Shown piece after piece: positions 1 through 10,257 of a stretch of 64,000 bases of DNA. The stretch comes from Acidiphilium multivorum AIU301. Its GTDB lineage: Bacteria; Pseudomonadota; Alphaproteobacteria; Acetobacterales; Acetobacteraceae. A program made the translations under genes and the position numbers. The notes under the pieces were generated by a model. That model did not search any database. It was not told the origin of the DNA and worked only from the letters and a program-made list of their open reading frames with translations. Position 1 is the stretch's first letter. Each line of letters opens with the position of its first letter. The stretch spans positions 1,550,001 to 1,614,000 of the forward strand of contig NC_015186.1 in assembly GCF_000202835.1 (NCBI RefSeq), in the 5' to 3' direction.

Positions 1-270
1 CTCGCCGCCGCGATCGAACGGGCGAAATCGACCAAGGCGGGGCCGCTGGTCGCCGCCCTGGCCAAGACCGACCGCGTCGGCACCGAGGGGCCGATGCAGT
101 TCAACGGGCCGAAGGCGCGCTTCGCCAACGGCATCGTCTATGGCAAGGGCCACGTCCGGTGGATCGACGTCCAGTGGCAGGACGGCACGCAGAAGGTCAT
201 CTGGCCGGCGGATCTCGCCAACGCGAAGCCGAAATTCCCGAGCTTCGTGAAGCTGCCGGGCTCGAAATAG
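1..270 (+). CDS. ABC transporter substrate-binding protein, C-terminal fragment
   Basis: The window opens inside this gene; 89 residues plus the stop codon are visible and the start lies outside. The fragment resembles the C-terminal lobe of periplasmic branched-chain amino acid binding proteins (LivK type): an alternating helix/strand pattern, a GTEGPMQF segment where the family has its closing strand, and an aromatic stretch (VRWIDVQWQDG) leading to the terminal strand. The family delivers a small ligand to an ABC permease in the inner membrane. The ligand cannot be deduced from this part. A strong intrinsic terminator follows 28 bases after the stop, so the gene ends its transcript. Confidence 0.6.
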   Translation, partial: LAAAIERAKSTKAGPLVAALAKTDRVGTEGPMQFNGPKARFANGIVYGKGHVRWIDVQWQDGTQKVIWPADLANAKPKFPSFVKLPGSK

Positions 271-297
271 CCCGTCCCGCCGGCCAGACCCGAACGG

Positions 298-335
298 CCC
301 GCGGCCGGAGGCCATCCTCCGGCCGCGGGTTTTTC
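298..335 (+). terminator. Rho-independent terminator after the substrate-binding protein
   Basis: A perfect 14-base-pair GC-rich stem (298-311 with 316-329) encloses a CCAT loop and is followed directly by five T residues (330-334). It separates the transporter gene from the HbpS-like gene downstream. Confidence 0.9.
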
Positions 336-409
336 CTGCCGCCCGGTCTGGACTTCGCGGCGCGGGGCCGCGAAACATCCGCCATCACCCAGTCCAACGG
401 AGTATGTCG

Positions 410-841
410 ATGTCCCGTCTCACGCTCGAAGCCGCCAACCGCATCATCGAGGGCGCCCGCGCCAGGGGCCGCGAACTCGGCCTCGCGCCGCTCACCGTCG
501 TCGTGCTCGATGCCGGCGGCCACATGATCGCCCTCGCCCGCGAGGACGGCTCGGGCATCGCCCGCGTCGAGATCGCCACCGGCAAGGCCTGGGGCGGCCT
601 CGGCGTCGGCGCCGGCTCGCGCATGCTGTTCGACCGCTGGAACGCCGGCGGCGCCGGTTTCGTCACCGCCCTTGCCGCGGCGACCGGCGGGCGCATGGTG
701 CCGGTGCCGGGCGGCGTGCTGGTCACCGCCGACGGCGCCGTGCTCGGCGCGGTCGGCATTTCCGGCGACACCTCGGACAATGACGAGGCCTGCGCCATCG
801 CCGGCATCGAGGCCGCCGGCCTCACCCCCCGCGCGAACTGA
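410..841 (+). CDS. HbpS/GlcG family heme-binding-like protein
   Basis: A 143-residue protein covering the whole small GlcG/HbpS domain (old DUF336): an N-terminal helix (LTLEAANRII), the core strand with VVVLDAGGH, a glycine-rich middle and the terminal GAVGISGDTSDNDEACA segment typical of the family. HbpS in Streptomyces binds heme in redox sensing; GlcG accompanies glycolate utilisation genes. No exact role can be assigned here. An ATG at 404 is possible, but GGAG at 399-402 is spaced correctly only for the ATG at 410, so that start is preferred. The gene stands alone between two hairpins. Confidence 0.8.
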   Translation: MSRLTLEAANRIIEGARARGRELGLAPLTVVVLDAGGHMIALAREDGSGIARVEIATGKAWGGLGVGAGSRMLFDRWNAGGAGFVTALAAATGGRMVPVPGGVLVTADGAVLGAVGISGDTSDNDEACAIAGIEAAGLTPRAN

Positions 842-891
842 CGGCCCGGCGCGCCGGAAGGCCGTTCAATCGTCTGGTCGCAAGCCGCCGT

Positions 892-920
892 CCCCGGCCG
901 GGCACGCCGCCCGGCCGGGG
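892..920. terminator. Hairpin between convergent genes
   Basis: A perfect 12-base-pair inverted repeat (892-903 with 909-920, loop ACGCC) lies between the plus-strand HbpS-like gene and the end of the minus-strand protease gene. No long T run follows on either side, so it may act as a bidirectional 3' end stabiliser or weak terminator. Confidence 0.5.
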
Positions 921-927
921 CACGCTT

Positions 928-2337
928 TCAGCCGGCCCCGTCGCCCAGCGGCACGACGATCCAGCTCGTTCCCGTCGGCCCGCCCACCAGCAGCGGCACG
1001 ACGTGCCGGCTCGCCTTCACGCCGTCCTGCAAGGCCGCCGCGGTCGTGACGAAATGCGGCCCGACGGCCTCGATCAGCGTATCCGGGAGCAGCCCGGCCC
1101 GCGCCGCCGGGCCATCCTTGGCGACCGTGATCACGATCACGCCCGCCCCGCCCGGATGCGCGGCCACACCGATGCCGAGCGCCGGAATTTCCGTCGGAAC
1201 CAGCGCGGGCTTCGCCGCCGGCTTGCCGGTCTTTCCCTTGGCGGCCGGCGCCGGCTCGATCGTGATCGCCGCCTCCTCCGTCCTGCCGCCGCGTTCATAG
1301 GTCATCCGCGCCTCGTGCCCGACCGGGATCTCCGCCAGCGCGACCTTGAAGTCATGCACCGTGGCCACCTTCCGGCCGTTCACCGCCGTCACCACGTCGC
1401 CCGGGCCGAGCTTGCCGGCGGAAGGCCCGTCCGCGACCACGCCGCCGACCACCACCCCATCGGTCGAGGCCAGATGCCAGGCCGCCTTCATGTCCTCCGA
1501 CACATGCTCGATCCGCAGCCCCGCCCAGCCGCGCTTCATCGCGCCATCGGCGATGATCGCCGCCGCCACCGGCCGCACCATGCTCGACGGAATCGCGAAC
1601 CCGATCCCGACCGACCCGCCCGAAGGCGAGTAGATCGCCGAATCGACGCCGATGACCTCCCCCTTCGCGTCCAGCAGCGGCCCGCCCGAATTGCCGCGGT
1701 TGATAGCGGCGTCGGTCTGGATGAAATCGTCATACGGTCCCGAGCCGATGTCGCGGTGCAGCGCGCTCACCACCCCCGCCGACACGCTGAAGCCGAGGCC
1801 GAACGGATTGCCGATCGCCACCACCCAGTCGCCGAGCACCAGCTGCGAGCTGTCGCCGAAATGCAGGAAGGGCACCGGATGATGCGCGTCGATCTTCAGC
1901 ACCGCGAGATCGGCCTTCTTGTCCGAGCCGACCAGCTTCGCGGTGAAGATCGAGCCGTCATGCATCGTCACCTTGATCTCGCTCGCCCCGGCGATGACGT
2001 GATGATTGGTGACGATATAGCCGGTCGGGCTGATGAAGAACCCGGTGCCGAGCGCCTGCTCGGCCTTCGGCGGCACGATCAGCGTGCTCGTGTCCGCCGG
2101 CTCCGATTTCGAAGGCGCCGCCGCCCCCTGGTCGGGCGGCGGCATCTCGCCGGACTTGTCGCCCTTTCCCTTGGAGGGATCGATGCTCTCGATATCCACC
2201 ACGGCGGGCAGCGCCGCGCGCGCCACCTGCGCGACCGCGGGCGGCGCCGGCACGGCATGGGCCGGGGACGAGGACAGCAGCAGGCCGAGCGCGAGGGCCG
2301 CGCCGGCGGTCGGAACCAAAATCGCGAAACGCATCAT
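928..2337 (-). CDS. Periplasmic HtrA/Deg-type serine protease
   Basis: A 469-residue protease for envelope protein quality control. A signal peptide (residues 1-28, cleavage likely after AHA) sends it to the periplasm. A Pro/Ser/Asp-rich linker (about 53-90) precedes the trypsin-like domain with the full triad: His113 in TNHHV, Asp143 in KADLAVLK, Ser217 in RGNSGGP. One clear PDZ domain follows (about 270-350), then an Ala/Lys/Pro-rich linker and a second, more divergent PDZ-like domain at the C-terminus. Length and two-PDZ layout match DegP/DegQ relatives. It starts 4 bases after gluQ and is probably co-transcribed with it. ATG codons at 2337 and 2334 are both possible. Confidence 0.9.
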   Translation of the reverse strand: MMRFAILVPTAGAALALGLLLSSSPAHAVPAPPAVAQVARAALPAVVDIESIDPSKGKGDKSGEMPPPDQGAAAPSKSEPADTSTLIVPPKAEQALGTGFFISPTGYIVTNHHVIAGASEIKVTMHDGSIFTAKLVGSDKKADLAVLKIDAHHPVPFLHFGDSSQLVLGDWVVAIGNPFGLGFSVSAGVVSALHRDIGSGPYDDFIQTDAAINRGNSGGPLLDAKGEVIGVDSAIYSPSGGSVGIGFAIPSSMVRPVAAAIIADGAMKRGWAGLRIEHVSEDMKAAWHLASTDGVVVGGVVADGPSAGKLGPGDVVTAVNGRKVATVHDFKVALAEIPVGHEARMTYERGGRTEEAAITIEPAPAAKGKTGKPAAKPALVPTEIPALGIGVAAHPGGAGVIVITVAKDGPAARAGLLPDTLIEAVGPHFVTTAAALQDGVKASRHVVPLLVGGPTGTSWIVVPLGDGAG

Positions 2338-2341
2338 CCTG

Positions 2342-3187
2342 TCAGAGTGAGGCGAGATCGCCGATCCGGCAAGAGACCATCTCGCGGATTTGCGCGGGCG
2401 TGGCCCCGGCGTCCCGCAGATCGCGCAGCGTCGCCGCCCGGTCGCGCTTGGCCAGCCGCCGCCCCGCCGCGTCGCGGATCAGCGGATGATGGGCATAGGC
2501 CGGATGCGGCCAGCCCAGCAGCGCCTGCAGCAGCACGTGAACATCCGTCGCCGCCCGCAGGTCCTCGCCCCGCGTCACATGCGTCACCTCCTGCGCCGCA
2601 TCGTCATGGCAGACGCAGAGATGATAGCTCGCCGGCACGTCCTTGCGCGCCAGCACCACATCGCCATGCGGCCGCGGATCGGCCTCCACCCAGCCTTCCG
2701 CCGCCTCGTGATAGCGCAGCCGCCCGGCCATCGCCGCGGCCCGGTCCATCCGCAGCCGCAGCGCATAGGGCTCGCCTTGCGCCGCCCGCGCGTCCGCCAG
2801 CGCCGGATCGAGCCCGCGGCAGGTGCCGGGATAGGCCGCCTCGGCCCCGTGCGGCGCGCCGAGGGCCGCGGCAATCGCCGCCCGCGTGCAGAAGCACCGG
2901 TAGAGCAATCCCATCGCCTCCAGCCGCGCCAGCACCGCCCGGTACTCGTCGAAATGCGCCGACTGCACCCGCACCGCGCCATCCCAGGCCAGGCCGAGCC
3001 AGGCCAGGTCCTCCAGGATCGCCTCGGCGAATCCGGGCCGGCAGCGCCCGGCATCGATATCCTCGAGCCGCAGCAGGAACCGCCCGCCCGCCCCGCGCGC
3101 CAGGTCGTGCCCGGCCATGGCCGAGGCCGCGTGGCCGAGATGCAGGTAGCCGGTCGGGCTCGGCGCGAAACGGGTGACGATGGACAT
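2342..3187 (-). CDS. gluQ: Glutamyl-Q tRNA(Asp) synthetase
   Basis: A 281-residue paralogue of the glutamyl-tRNA synthetase catalytic domain that lacks the anticodon-binding domain. It activates glutamate and attaches it to queuosine at position 34 of tRNA(Asp). The start at 3187 places RFAPSPTGYLHLGHA, the HIGH-type signature, at the N-terminus as in the family; a longer reading frame would run into the divergent esterase gene. A CxC...Y...C zinc site (CFCTR to TCRG) and a KMSKS-like RLAKRDRA motif are visible. Its substrate is made by the queA-tgt-queF-queG operon found at 15-19 kb in this window. Confidence 0.92.
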   Translation of the reverse strand: MSIVTRFAPSPTGYLHLGHAASAMAGHDLARGAGGRFLLRLEDIDAGRCRPGFAEAILEDLAWLGLAWDGAVRVQSAHFDEYRAVLARLEAMGLLYRCFCTRAAIAAALGAPHGAEAAYPGTCRGLDPALADARAAQGEPYALRLRMDRAAAMAGRLRYHEAAEGWVEADPRPHGDVVLARKDVPASYHLCVCHDDAAQEVTHVTRGEDLRAATDVHVLLQALLGWPHPAYAHHPLIRDAAGRRLAKRDRAATLRDLRDAGATPAQIREMVSCRIGDLASL

Positions 3188-3236
3188 CGGCCTCCACGAT
3201 GATACGCTCCCCCGCAAATGCAAGGAGCAGGACTTC

Positions 3237-3905
3237 ATGGCTGAACTGGACGGACCGCGCTGGGGCCCGGCGAACGGCGGCAAGGCGCGGCAACTGGTGG
3301 TGCTGTGCCACGGCGTCGGCGCCGATGGCAACGACCTGATCGACCTCGCGCCCTACTGGGCCCGCGCGATCCCCGATGCCGCCTTCGTCGCCCCGCACGC
3401 GCCCGACCCGTTCGACCTCGCCCCCTTCGGCCGCCAGTGGTTCCCGATCGGCACGCTCGACCCGCACGCGCTCGGCGGCGGCGTGCGCCGGGCCCGCGCG
3501 GCGCTCGACCCGTTCATCGACGCCGAACTCGCCCGCCTCAGCCTGCCGGCCGATGCCTATGCGCTGATGGGCTTCAGCCAGGGGGCGATGACCGTGCTGT
3601 TCACCGGCCTGCGCCGGGCGGTGCCGCCGCGGGCGATTCTCGCCTATTCCGGCGCGCTGCTCGCCCCCGAGTCGCTGCCCGCCGAACTCGCCGGCCGCCC
3701 GCCGGTCCTGCTCGTCCATGGCGAGGCCGACGAGATCGTCCCGCCCTCCCGCTCGCGCGATGCCGAGGCCGCCCTGCGCGCCGCCGGCGTGCCGGTCGAG
3801 AGCCTCCTTGTCCCGAAACTCGCCCACGGAATCGACGATTCCGGGCTGTCCCTCGGCGCCCTCACGCTCCAGCGCGCCTTCGCCGCCCCGGCCTCGCCCG
3901 CGTGA
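3237..3905 (+). CDS. Carboxylesterase / phospholipase-like alpha/beta hydrolase
   Basis: A 222-residue cytosolic hydrolase of the YpfH/acyl-protein-thioesterase-like group. The nucleophile elbow is GFSQGAM with Ser114, the acid is Asp165 in HGEADEIVP and the base is His197 in KLAHGIDD, a complete triad in the usual order. The oxyanion region is LCHGVGADGNDL near residues 23-35. AGGAG at 3223-3227 selects the ATG at 3237 over an upstream in-frame start. It is divergent from gluQ. The physiological ester is not evident from the sequence. Confidence 0.85.
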   Translation: MAELDGPRWGPANGGKARQLVVLCHGVGADGNDLIDLAPYWARAIPDAAFVAPHAPDPFDLAPFGRQWFPIGTLDPHALGGGVRRARAALDPFIDAELARLSLPADAYALMGFSQGAMTVLFTGLRRAVPPRAILAYSGALLAPESLPAELAGRPPVLLVHGEADEIVPPSRSRDAEAALRAAGVPVESLLVPKLAHGIDDSGLSLGALTLQRAFAAPASPA

Positions 3906-3967
3906 CAAGCTGTTGACATTGCGAAACCCGCCTTGCGGCCCCGGGTCGTTGGCGCCATATTTCACTC

Positions 3968-4060
3968 ATGGAATCGGTGCAGAACATTGCAGGGCGTTTC
4001 CAGTCCGAGGCCGGCCCGGTGATCTGGTCGCCCTTCTGGGAGCGGTTCAGTAATGCCTGA
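3968..4060 (+). CDS. Possible 30-residue leader peptide upstream of the HNH gene
   Basis: A short frame starting at ATG 3968 (MESVQNIAGRF...) ends with a TGA that overlaps the first codons of the HNH gene by 8 bases. Such an overlap suggests translational coupling. A TTGACA hexamer lies upstream at 3913-3918, but no convincing -10 was found. No known family is recognised; it may be an artefact of the high GC content. Confidence 0.3.
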   Translation: MESVQNIAGRFQSEAGPVIWSPFWERFSNA

Positions 4061-4613
4061 CGGCGGGCAGAACTTTCCCGCCCTCGTGTTGAACGCGGAT
4101 TTCCGTCCGCTCTCCTATTTTCCGTTGTCGCTCTGGTCCTGGCAGGACGCCGTCAAGGCCGTCTTCCTCGACCGCGTTTCCGTCCTGTCGGAATACGAGC
4201 ACGAGGTGCATTCCGTGTCCTCGGCGATGCGCCTGCCCTCGGTCATCGCGCTGAAGGATTTCGTCCCCGGCCTGCGCCAGCCCGCCTTCACCCGCTTCAA
4301 CGTCTTTCTCCGCGACGGCTTCACCTGCCAGTACTGCCACAGCCGCCTGCCCGCCCCGGAACTGACCTTCGACCACGTCATCCCGCGCGCCCGCGGCGGC
4401 CGCACCACCTGGGAGAACGTCGTCACCGCCTGCGGCGCGTGCAACCTGCGCAAGGGCTCGAAACTCCCGCGCGAATGCCACATGTTCCCCTATGAAACGC
4501 CGCGCCGGCCGAACAGCTGGGAGCTGCAGGACCGCGGCCGCGCCTTCCCGCCCAACTACCTGCACGAAAGCTGGCGCGACTTTCTCTACTGGGATACCGA
4601 ATTGGAGACCTGA
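4053..4613 (+). CDS. HNH endonuclease family protein
   Basis: A 186-residue protein with a C-terminal HNH domain. A zinc-binding CQYC pair (Cys92, Cys95) is followed by [11 protein letters not shown] with the catalytic His108, then TTWENVV with Asn122, and a second Cys pair (Cys127, Cys130) in ACGACN. The first 85 residues form a family-specific region seen in stand-alone HNH proteins of alphaproteobacteria. The natural DNA target is unknown. It sits just upstream of trpB with a 53-base gap and shows no restriction or phage genes next to it. Confidence 0.85.
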   Translation: MPDGGQNFPALVLNADFRPLSYFPLSLWSWQDAVKAVFLDRVSVLSEYEHEVHSVSSAMRLPSVIALKDFVPGLRQPAFTRFNVFLRDGFTCQYCHSRLPAPELTFDHVIPRARGGRTTWENVVTACGACNLRKGSKLPRECHMFPYETPRRPNSWELQDRGRAFPPNYLHESWRDFLYWDTELET

Positions 4614-4666
4614 TCCGGTTTCATCCGCCTGCCATATCGGCTATCCGTGCGGAACGGAGAGCCAGA

Positions 4667-5877
<1,211 letters not shown>

Positions 5878-5881
<4 letters not shown>

Positions 5882-6708
5882 GCCGCATCGCCGCCACCTT
5901 CGCCCGCCTCCGCGATGAGGGCCGGGCGGGCCTGATCCCCTTCGTCGAGGCGTTCGACCCCGATCGCGAAACCTCCGCCACCCTGCTCGCCGGCATGGCC
6001 GCCCGCGGCGCCGACCTGATCGAGATCGGCATGCCCTTCACCGACCCGATGGCGGACGGCCCGACCATCCAGCAGGCCGGCCGCCGGGCGCTGCGCGCCG
6101 GTGCGACCCTCGCCGGCACGCTCGGCCTGGTGCGCGACTTCCGCGCTGTCAACGACACCGTGCCGCTGATCCTGATGGGCTATCTCAACCCCATCCTCTC
6201 CTACGGCGTCGAGCGCTTCACCGCCGATGCCGCCGCCGCCGGCGTCGATGGCGTCATCGTCGTCGACCTGCCGACCGAGGAGGCCGACCTGCTGCTGCCG
6301 CATCTGCGCCAGCACCGCATCGACCTCATCCGCCTCGTCGCCCCCACCACGACGGACGAGCGCCTGCCCGTCGTGCTCAACGACTCCTCCGGCTTCGTCT
6401 ATTACGTCTCGATCACCGGCATCACCGGCACCCGCACCGCCTCCGCCGAGGATCTCGCGCGCGACATCCCCCGCGTCCGCAAGGCGACGGACATGCCGAT
6501 CGCCGTCGGCTTCGGCGTCCGCACCCCCGCCCAGGCCGCAACGGTGGCGCGGTTCGCCGATGCCGCCGTGGTCGCCTCGGCGCTGATCGACAAGCTCGCC
6601 GCCGGCCTCGATGCCGACGGCAAGGCCCCGCCCGCCATCGTCGAGGCGGTGCTGGACGATGTCGCCGCCCTGGCCGCGGCGGTGCGCGGCGAGCGCCGCG
6701 CCGCCTGA
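5878..6708 (+). CDS. trpA: Tryptophan synthase alpha chain
   Basis: A 276-residue TIM-barrel subunit that cleaves indole-3-glycerol phosphate and channels indole to TrpB. The two catalytic acids are Glu49 (in LIEIGMPF) and Asp60 (in DPMADGP), the same numbering as the Salmonella enzyme. It starts with TTG at 5878, overlapping the trpB stop as TTGA; no other start with family-like length is available. A palindromic repeat begins 8 bases after the stop. Confidence 0.96.
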
Positions 6709-6716
6709 GGCGGTCA

Positions 6717-6768
6717 GAGCACTTTCCGATCCTTCCGGATCGGATGTAGTGCTCTATCGTATTGATAA
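6717..6768. repeat. Dispersed palindromic repeat, copy 1
   Basis: A 38-base palindrome (6717-6754) beginning GAGCACTTTCCGATCC and closing with its near-complement is followed by a conserved tail, ATTGATAA. The same unit, with a few substitutions, recurs at 63464-63514. Both copies lie between genes, as expected for REP-like elements of alphaproteobacteria. Confidence 0.75.
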
Positions 6769-6790
6769 AAAACAATAGTTTGGTGGCCTG

Positions 6791-6828
6791 CCTGTCCCTG
6801 AAATTCACCCACGAATTTCAGGGGCAGG
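6791..6828. repeat. Inverted repeat built on CTGAAATTC, related to one at 36.8 kb
   Basis: A 16-base stem (6791-6806 with 6813-6828, one wobble pair, loop ACCCAC). The right arm GAATTTCAGGGGCAGGAC is shared, with one change, with 36857-36874. It sits between trpA and the end of purD and might act on the 3' end of either transcript. Confidence 0.6.
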
Positions 6829-6831
6829 ACA

Positions 6832-8097
6832 CTACACCGCCTTGGCGCCGATATCCCGGCGGCAGAATCCGCCGGGAAAGCCGATCCGCCGCACCGCGAC
6901 ATAGGCGCGGTCGATCGCCTCGCGCAGGTCATCGCCCGTCGCCGTCACCGCCAGCACCCGCCCGCCGGCACTCACCAGCGCGCCGTCGCGCCGCGCCGTG
7001 CCGGCCTGGAACACCGTCGTCTCCGGCAGCCCGGCCACCCCGGCGAGGTCGATCGGATGGCCCTTCTCATAGGCGCCCGGATAGCCCTTCGCCGCCATCA
7101 CCACCGTCGCCGCCGCGCCGTCCCGCCAGTCGAGCCGGGTTTCCGGATCGAGCCGCCCCCGCGCCGCATCGGCGAGCACCGGCAACAGGTCGGTCCTCAG
7201 CAGCGGCAGCAGCGTCTCGCATTCCGGATCGCCGAACCGCACGTTGAACTCGATCAGCCGGGGGCCGGAGGCGGTGAGCATCAGCCCGGCGAACAGGAAG
7301 CCGCGGAACGGCGTCCCGCGCCGCGCCATCGTCCGCAGCGCCGGGCGGACGATCCGCTCCATCGCCGCCCCGATCACCGCCCCCGAGGCCGCCGGCGGCG
7401 GCGCGATCGCGCCCATCCCGCCGGTATTCGGCCCGGTATCGCCATCGCCCACCCGCTTGTGGTCCGAGGCGGTGCCGCAGAACACCGCGGCCTCGCCGTC
7501 GCAGATCGCGAACAGCGAGATCTCGGTGCCGATCAGGCATTCCTCGATCACGATCTCCGCACCCGAGGCGCCGTGCAGCCCGCCCTCCAGCATCGCCGCC
7601 ACGGCCTCGCGCGCCTCCTCATCGGTCGCGGCGACGACCACGCCCTTGCCCGCCGCCAGCCCGTCCGCCTTGATCACGATCGGCGCCGGATGCTCGTCGA
7701 GATAGGCGCGCGCCGCGCCGGCATCGGTGAAGCTGGCCCAGCCGGCCGTCGGAATCCCCGCCTCGTCGCAGATCTCCTTGGTGAACCGCTTCGAGGATTC
7801 GAGCCGCGCCGCCGCCTCGGTCGGGCCGAAACAGGCGATTCCCGCCGCCGCCAGCCGGTCCGCGAGGCCGAGCGCCAGCGGCGCCTCCGGCCCCGGCACC
7901 ACGAGGTCGATCCGCTCCGCCCGCGCGAACTCCACGAGCGCGTCGATCTCCTCGGCGCCGATCCCGACGCATTTCGCCAGCGATTCCATGCCCGGATTCC
8001 CCGGCGCGACGAAGAGTGTCTCCAGCACCGGGCTCTGCGCGAGCTTCCACGCCAGCGCATGCTCGCGCCCGCCGCCGCCGACAACCAGAACCCGCAT
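6832..8097 (-). CDS. purD: Phosphoribosylamine-glycine ligase (GARS)
   Basis: A 421-residue ATP-grasp enzyme for the second step of purine synthesis, joining phosphoribosylamine and glycine. The N-terminal domain opens with VLVVGGGGREHALAWKL. The ATP-grasp core shows KADGLAAGKGV and a metal-binding EFNVRFGDPE segment. Length is normal for bacterial PurD. It is encoded alone on the minus strand, divergent from xseA with a 54-base spacer that must hold both promoters. Confidence 0.97.
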   Translation of the reverse strand: MRVLVVGGGGREHALAWKLAQSPVLETLFVAPGNPGMESLAKCVGIGAEEIDALVEFARAERIDLVVPGPEAPLALGLADRLAAAGIACFGPTEAAARLESSKRFTKEICDEAGIPTAGWASFTDAGAARAYLDEHPAPIVIKADGLAAGKGVVVAATDEEAREAVAAMLEGGLHGASGAEIVIEECLIGTEISLFAICDGEAAVFCGTASDHKRVGDGDTGPNTGGMGAIAPPPAASGAVIGAAMERIVRPALRTMARRGTPFRGFLFAGLMLTASGPRLIEFNVRFGDPECETLLPLLRTDLLPVLADAARGRLDPETRLDWRDGAAATVVMAAKGYPGAYEKGHPIDLAGVAGLPETTVFQAGTARRDGALVSAGGRVLAVTATGDDLREAIDRAYVAVRRIGFPGGFCRRDIGAKAV

Positions 8098-8151
8098 GAT
8101 CGACCCCCTTGCGCTTGTGCAACCGGCGCGCGCTTAGCATAGTCCGCCGCC

Positions 8152-9540
8152 ATGAGCGAAACCACGGACACCGCCACCGGCAACCTGCCCGAACTCACCG
8201 TTTCCGAACTCGCCGGCGCGGTCAAACGCACGGTCGAGACCGCCTTCGGCCGCGTGCGCGTGCGCGGCGAGATCACCGAGATGAAGACCTACGCCTCCGG
8301 CCACACCTACATGGCGCTGAAGGACGAGGGGGCGAAGATCCGGGCGATCATCTGGCGCGGCAACGCCGCGCGACTCGGGCTGAAGCCGGAGAACGGCGTC
8401 GAGGTCATCGCCACCGGCCGCATCACCACCTATCCCGAGCGCTCGGAATACCAGCTCATCATCGAGCGGCTGGACTATGCCGGCGAGGGCGCGCTGCTCG
8501 CCCGCATCGAGAAGCTGCGCCTGCGCCTCACCGAGGAAGGCCTGTTCGACGCCGCCCGCAAGCGCGCCCTGCCATTGCTGCCGCGCATCGTCGGCGTCGT
8601 CAGCTCGCCCCAGGGTGCCGTGATCCAGGACATCCGCACCACCATCGCCCGCCGTTTCCCCCGCCGCATCATCCTCTGGCCGGTCGCCGTCCAGGGCGAG
8701 GCCGCCGCCGCCCAGATCGCCGCCGCCATCCGCGGCTTCGGCGCGCTGCCGGAGGCGGGCGAGGTGCCGCGGCCGGACGTGCTGATCGTTGCCCGCGGCG
8801 GCGGCTCGCTCGAGGACCTGATGGCCTTCAACGACGAGGAGGTGGTCCGCGCCGCCGCGTCCTGCCCCATCCCGCTGATCTCCGCCGTCGGCCACGAGAC
8901 CGACACGACGCTGATCGACTTCGCCTCCGACCGCCGCGCCCCCACCCCCACCGCCGCCGCCGAACTCGCCGTGCCCGACCGCATGGCGCTGGCCGCCGAT
9001 CTCGCCCAGAGCGGCGCGCGGCTGACCGGCGCGCTCACCCGCGTCACCCAGTCGGTCCGCCTGCGGCTCGACCGCGCCGCCGCCGCCCTGCCCGACCTGC
9101 CCTCGATGATCGGCACCGCCCGCCAGCGGCTGGATGATCGCGGCGAGCGCCTCGCCCTCGCCCTGCCCCGCCTCGTCGCCGCGAAGCGCGCCCAGGCGCG
9201 GGAAGTCGCCGCCCGCCTCGTGCATCCGCGCGAGATCATCGCCGCCCGCCGCCACAGCCTCGCCCTGCTCGGCCAGCGCCTCGCCGCCCCGGCCCCCGGC
9301 CTGCTGCGGGAGAACCGGCTCCGCCTCGGCGCGCTCGCCGCCCGCCTCGAAGCCCTGTCCTATCACGCGACACTGGCGCGCGGCTTCGTGATGGTGGCGA
9401 CCCCGTCCGGCGATCCCGTCACCACGCGGCGCGACGCCGGATCGAAACGCCACCTCGTGCTGCATTTCGGCGACGGCACGCTCGGCGTCCGTCCCGAAGC
9501 CGACCGCGCGCCGCCGGCGCAGACCAGCCTCGATCTCTGA
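8152..9540 (+). CDS. xseA: Exodeoxyribonuclease VII large subunit
   Basis: A 462-residue subunit of the nuclease that degrades single-stranded DNA into oligonucleotides. It shows an N-terminal OB fold (about residues 15-110, with [11 protein letters not shown] and the [11 protein letters not shown] strand), the catalytic core with [11 protein letters not shown] and [24 protein letters not shown], and a long helical region toward the C-terminus (about 280-420). xseB, the small subunit, is not in this window. Confidence 0.95.
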   Translation: MSETTDTATGNLPELTVSELAGAVKRTVETAFGRVRVRGEITEMKTYASGHTYMALKDEGAKIRAIIWRGNAARLGLKPENGVEVIATGRITTYPERSEYQLIIERLDYAGEGALLARIEKLRLRLTEEGLFDAARKRALPLLPRIVGVVSSPQGAVIQDIRTTIARRFPRRIILWPVAVQGEAAAAQIAAAIRGFGALPEAGEVPRPDVLIVARGGGSLEDLMAFNDEEVVRAAASCPIPLISAVGHETDTTLIDFASDRRAPTPTAAAELAVPDRMALAADLAQSGARLTGALTRVTQSVRLRLDRAAAALPDLPSMIGTARQRLDDRGERLALALPRLVAAKRAQAREVAARLVHPREIIAARRHSLALLGQRLAAPAPGLLRENRLRLGALAARLEALSYHATLARGFVMVATPSGDPVTTRRDAGSKRHLVLHFGDGTLGVRPEADRAPPAQTSLDL

Positions 9541-9552
9541 TCCGGCCGGATA

Positions 9553-10257
9553 TCAGGAGGCTGTCGGCGCCACCGGCAGCAGCGGCCCGGCGAAGACGAT
9601 CGGCATGTCCGGCTTGCCGGTGGGCGAGCCGCCGGGCGGCTCCACCGTCACCGCGATCAGCGTATGCGCCCGGCGCAGCCGCGCCGGCACGTCGTTGGCC
9701 GGCAGCCTTGTCGCCCCCGCCTGCACGAAGCCGATCGGCACCGGCGCCTCGCCCTGGCCGACCGCCCAGAGCTGCCAGACCTTGCCCGCCGGCGGCGCCG
9801 CATGCCCCACCGGCGCGATGTTCAGCGCGCCGTTCGTCTTCATCGCCACGGTGAACACCGGGCCCGACTTCGCCGACAGCACCGCGACCATCGCCGGCCC
9901 CGGCGCCCCGCGCGGCAGCACGAGCAGCAGCGCCGCCGCCACCGCGCCGGCCAGGGCGATGCCCCGCCAGACGAACAGATTGTCCCAGATCTCCCGCAGC
10001 CGGTTGCGCCGCGCCGGCGCGGCCGCGCGCGGGCTCGTCGCGCGCTCGATCGCCGCCCACACAGCCGGCCCCGGCGCCACCGGCGGCACCGCGAGCGCCA
10101 GCGGCAGCAGCCGCTCCTCCCACGCCGCCACCTCGGCGGCCAGCGCCGGATCGCGCGCGCACGCGGCCTCGAACTCCCGCCGCTCCGCGCCGCGCAGCAG
10201 GCCCAGCACGTAAAGCCCCGCCCGGTCCGGCCCGTCGTCCGCCATCGACCCGCTCAT
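9553..10257 (-). CDS. Anti-sigma factor, RskA-type
   Basis: A 234-residue membrane protein partnered with the ECF sigma factor encoded just upstream. The N-terminal cytosolic part (about 1-90) carries the short anti-sigma helical domain beginning DRAGLYVLGLLRGAERREFE. One membrane segment follows (about 97-114), then a periplasmic RskA domain with VWQLWAVGQGEAPVPIGF. No HxxxCxxC zinc motif is present, so it is not a ZAS-type redox switch. Its ATG overlaps the sigma factor stop as ATGA, showing translational coupling. The releasing signal is unknown. Confidence 0.88.
   Translation of the reverse strand: MSGSMADDGPDRAGLYVLGLLRGAERREFEAACARDPALAAEVAAWEERLLPLALAVPPVAPGPAVWAAIERATSPRAAAPARRNRLREIWDNLFVWRGIALAGAVAAALLLVLPRGAPGPAMVAVLSAKSGPVFTVAMKTNGALNIAPVGHAAPPAGKVWQLWAVGQGEAPVPIGFVQAGATRLPANDVPARLRRAHTLIAVTVEPPGGSPTGKPDMPIVFAGPLLPVAPTAS

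Noticed and set aside
1003-3177. Plus-strand open frame opposite htrA and gluQ
   Set aside because: Antisense of two clear genes, low-complexity Arg-rich translation.
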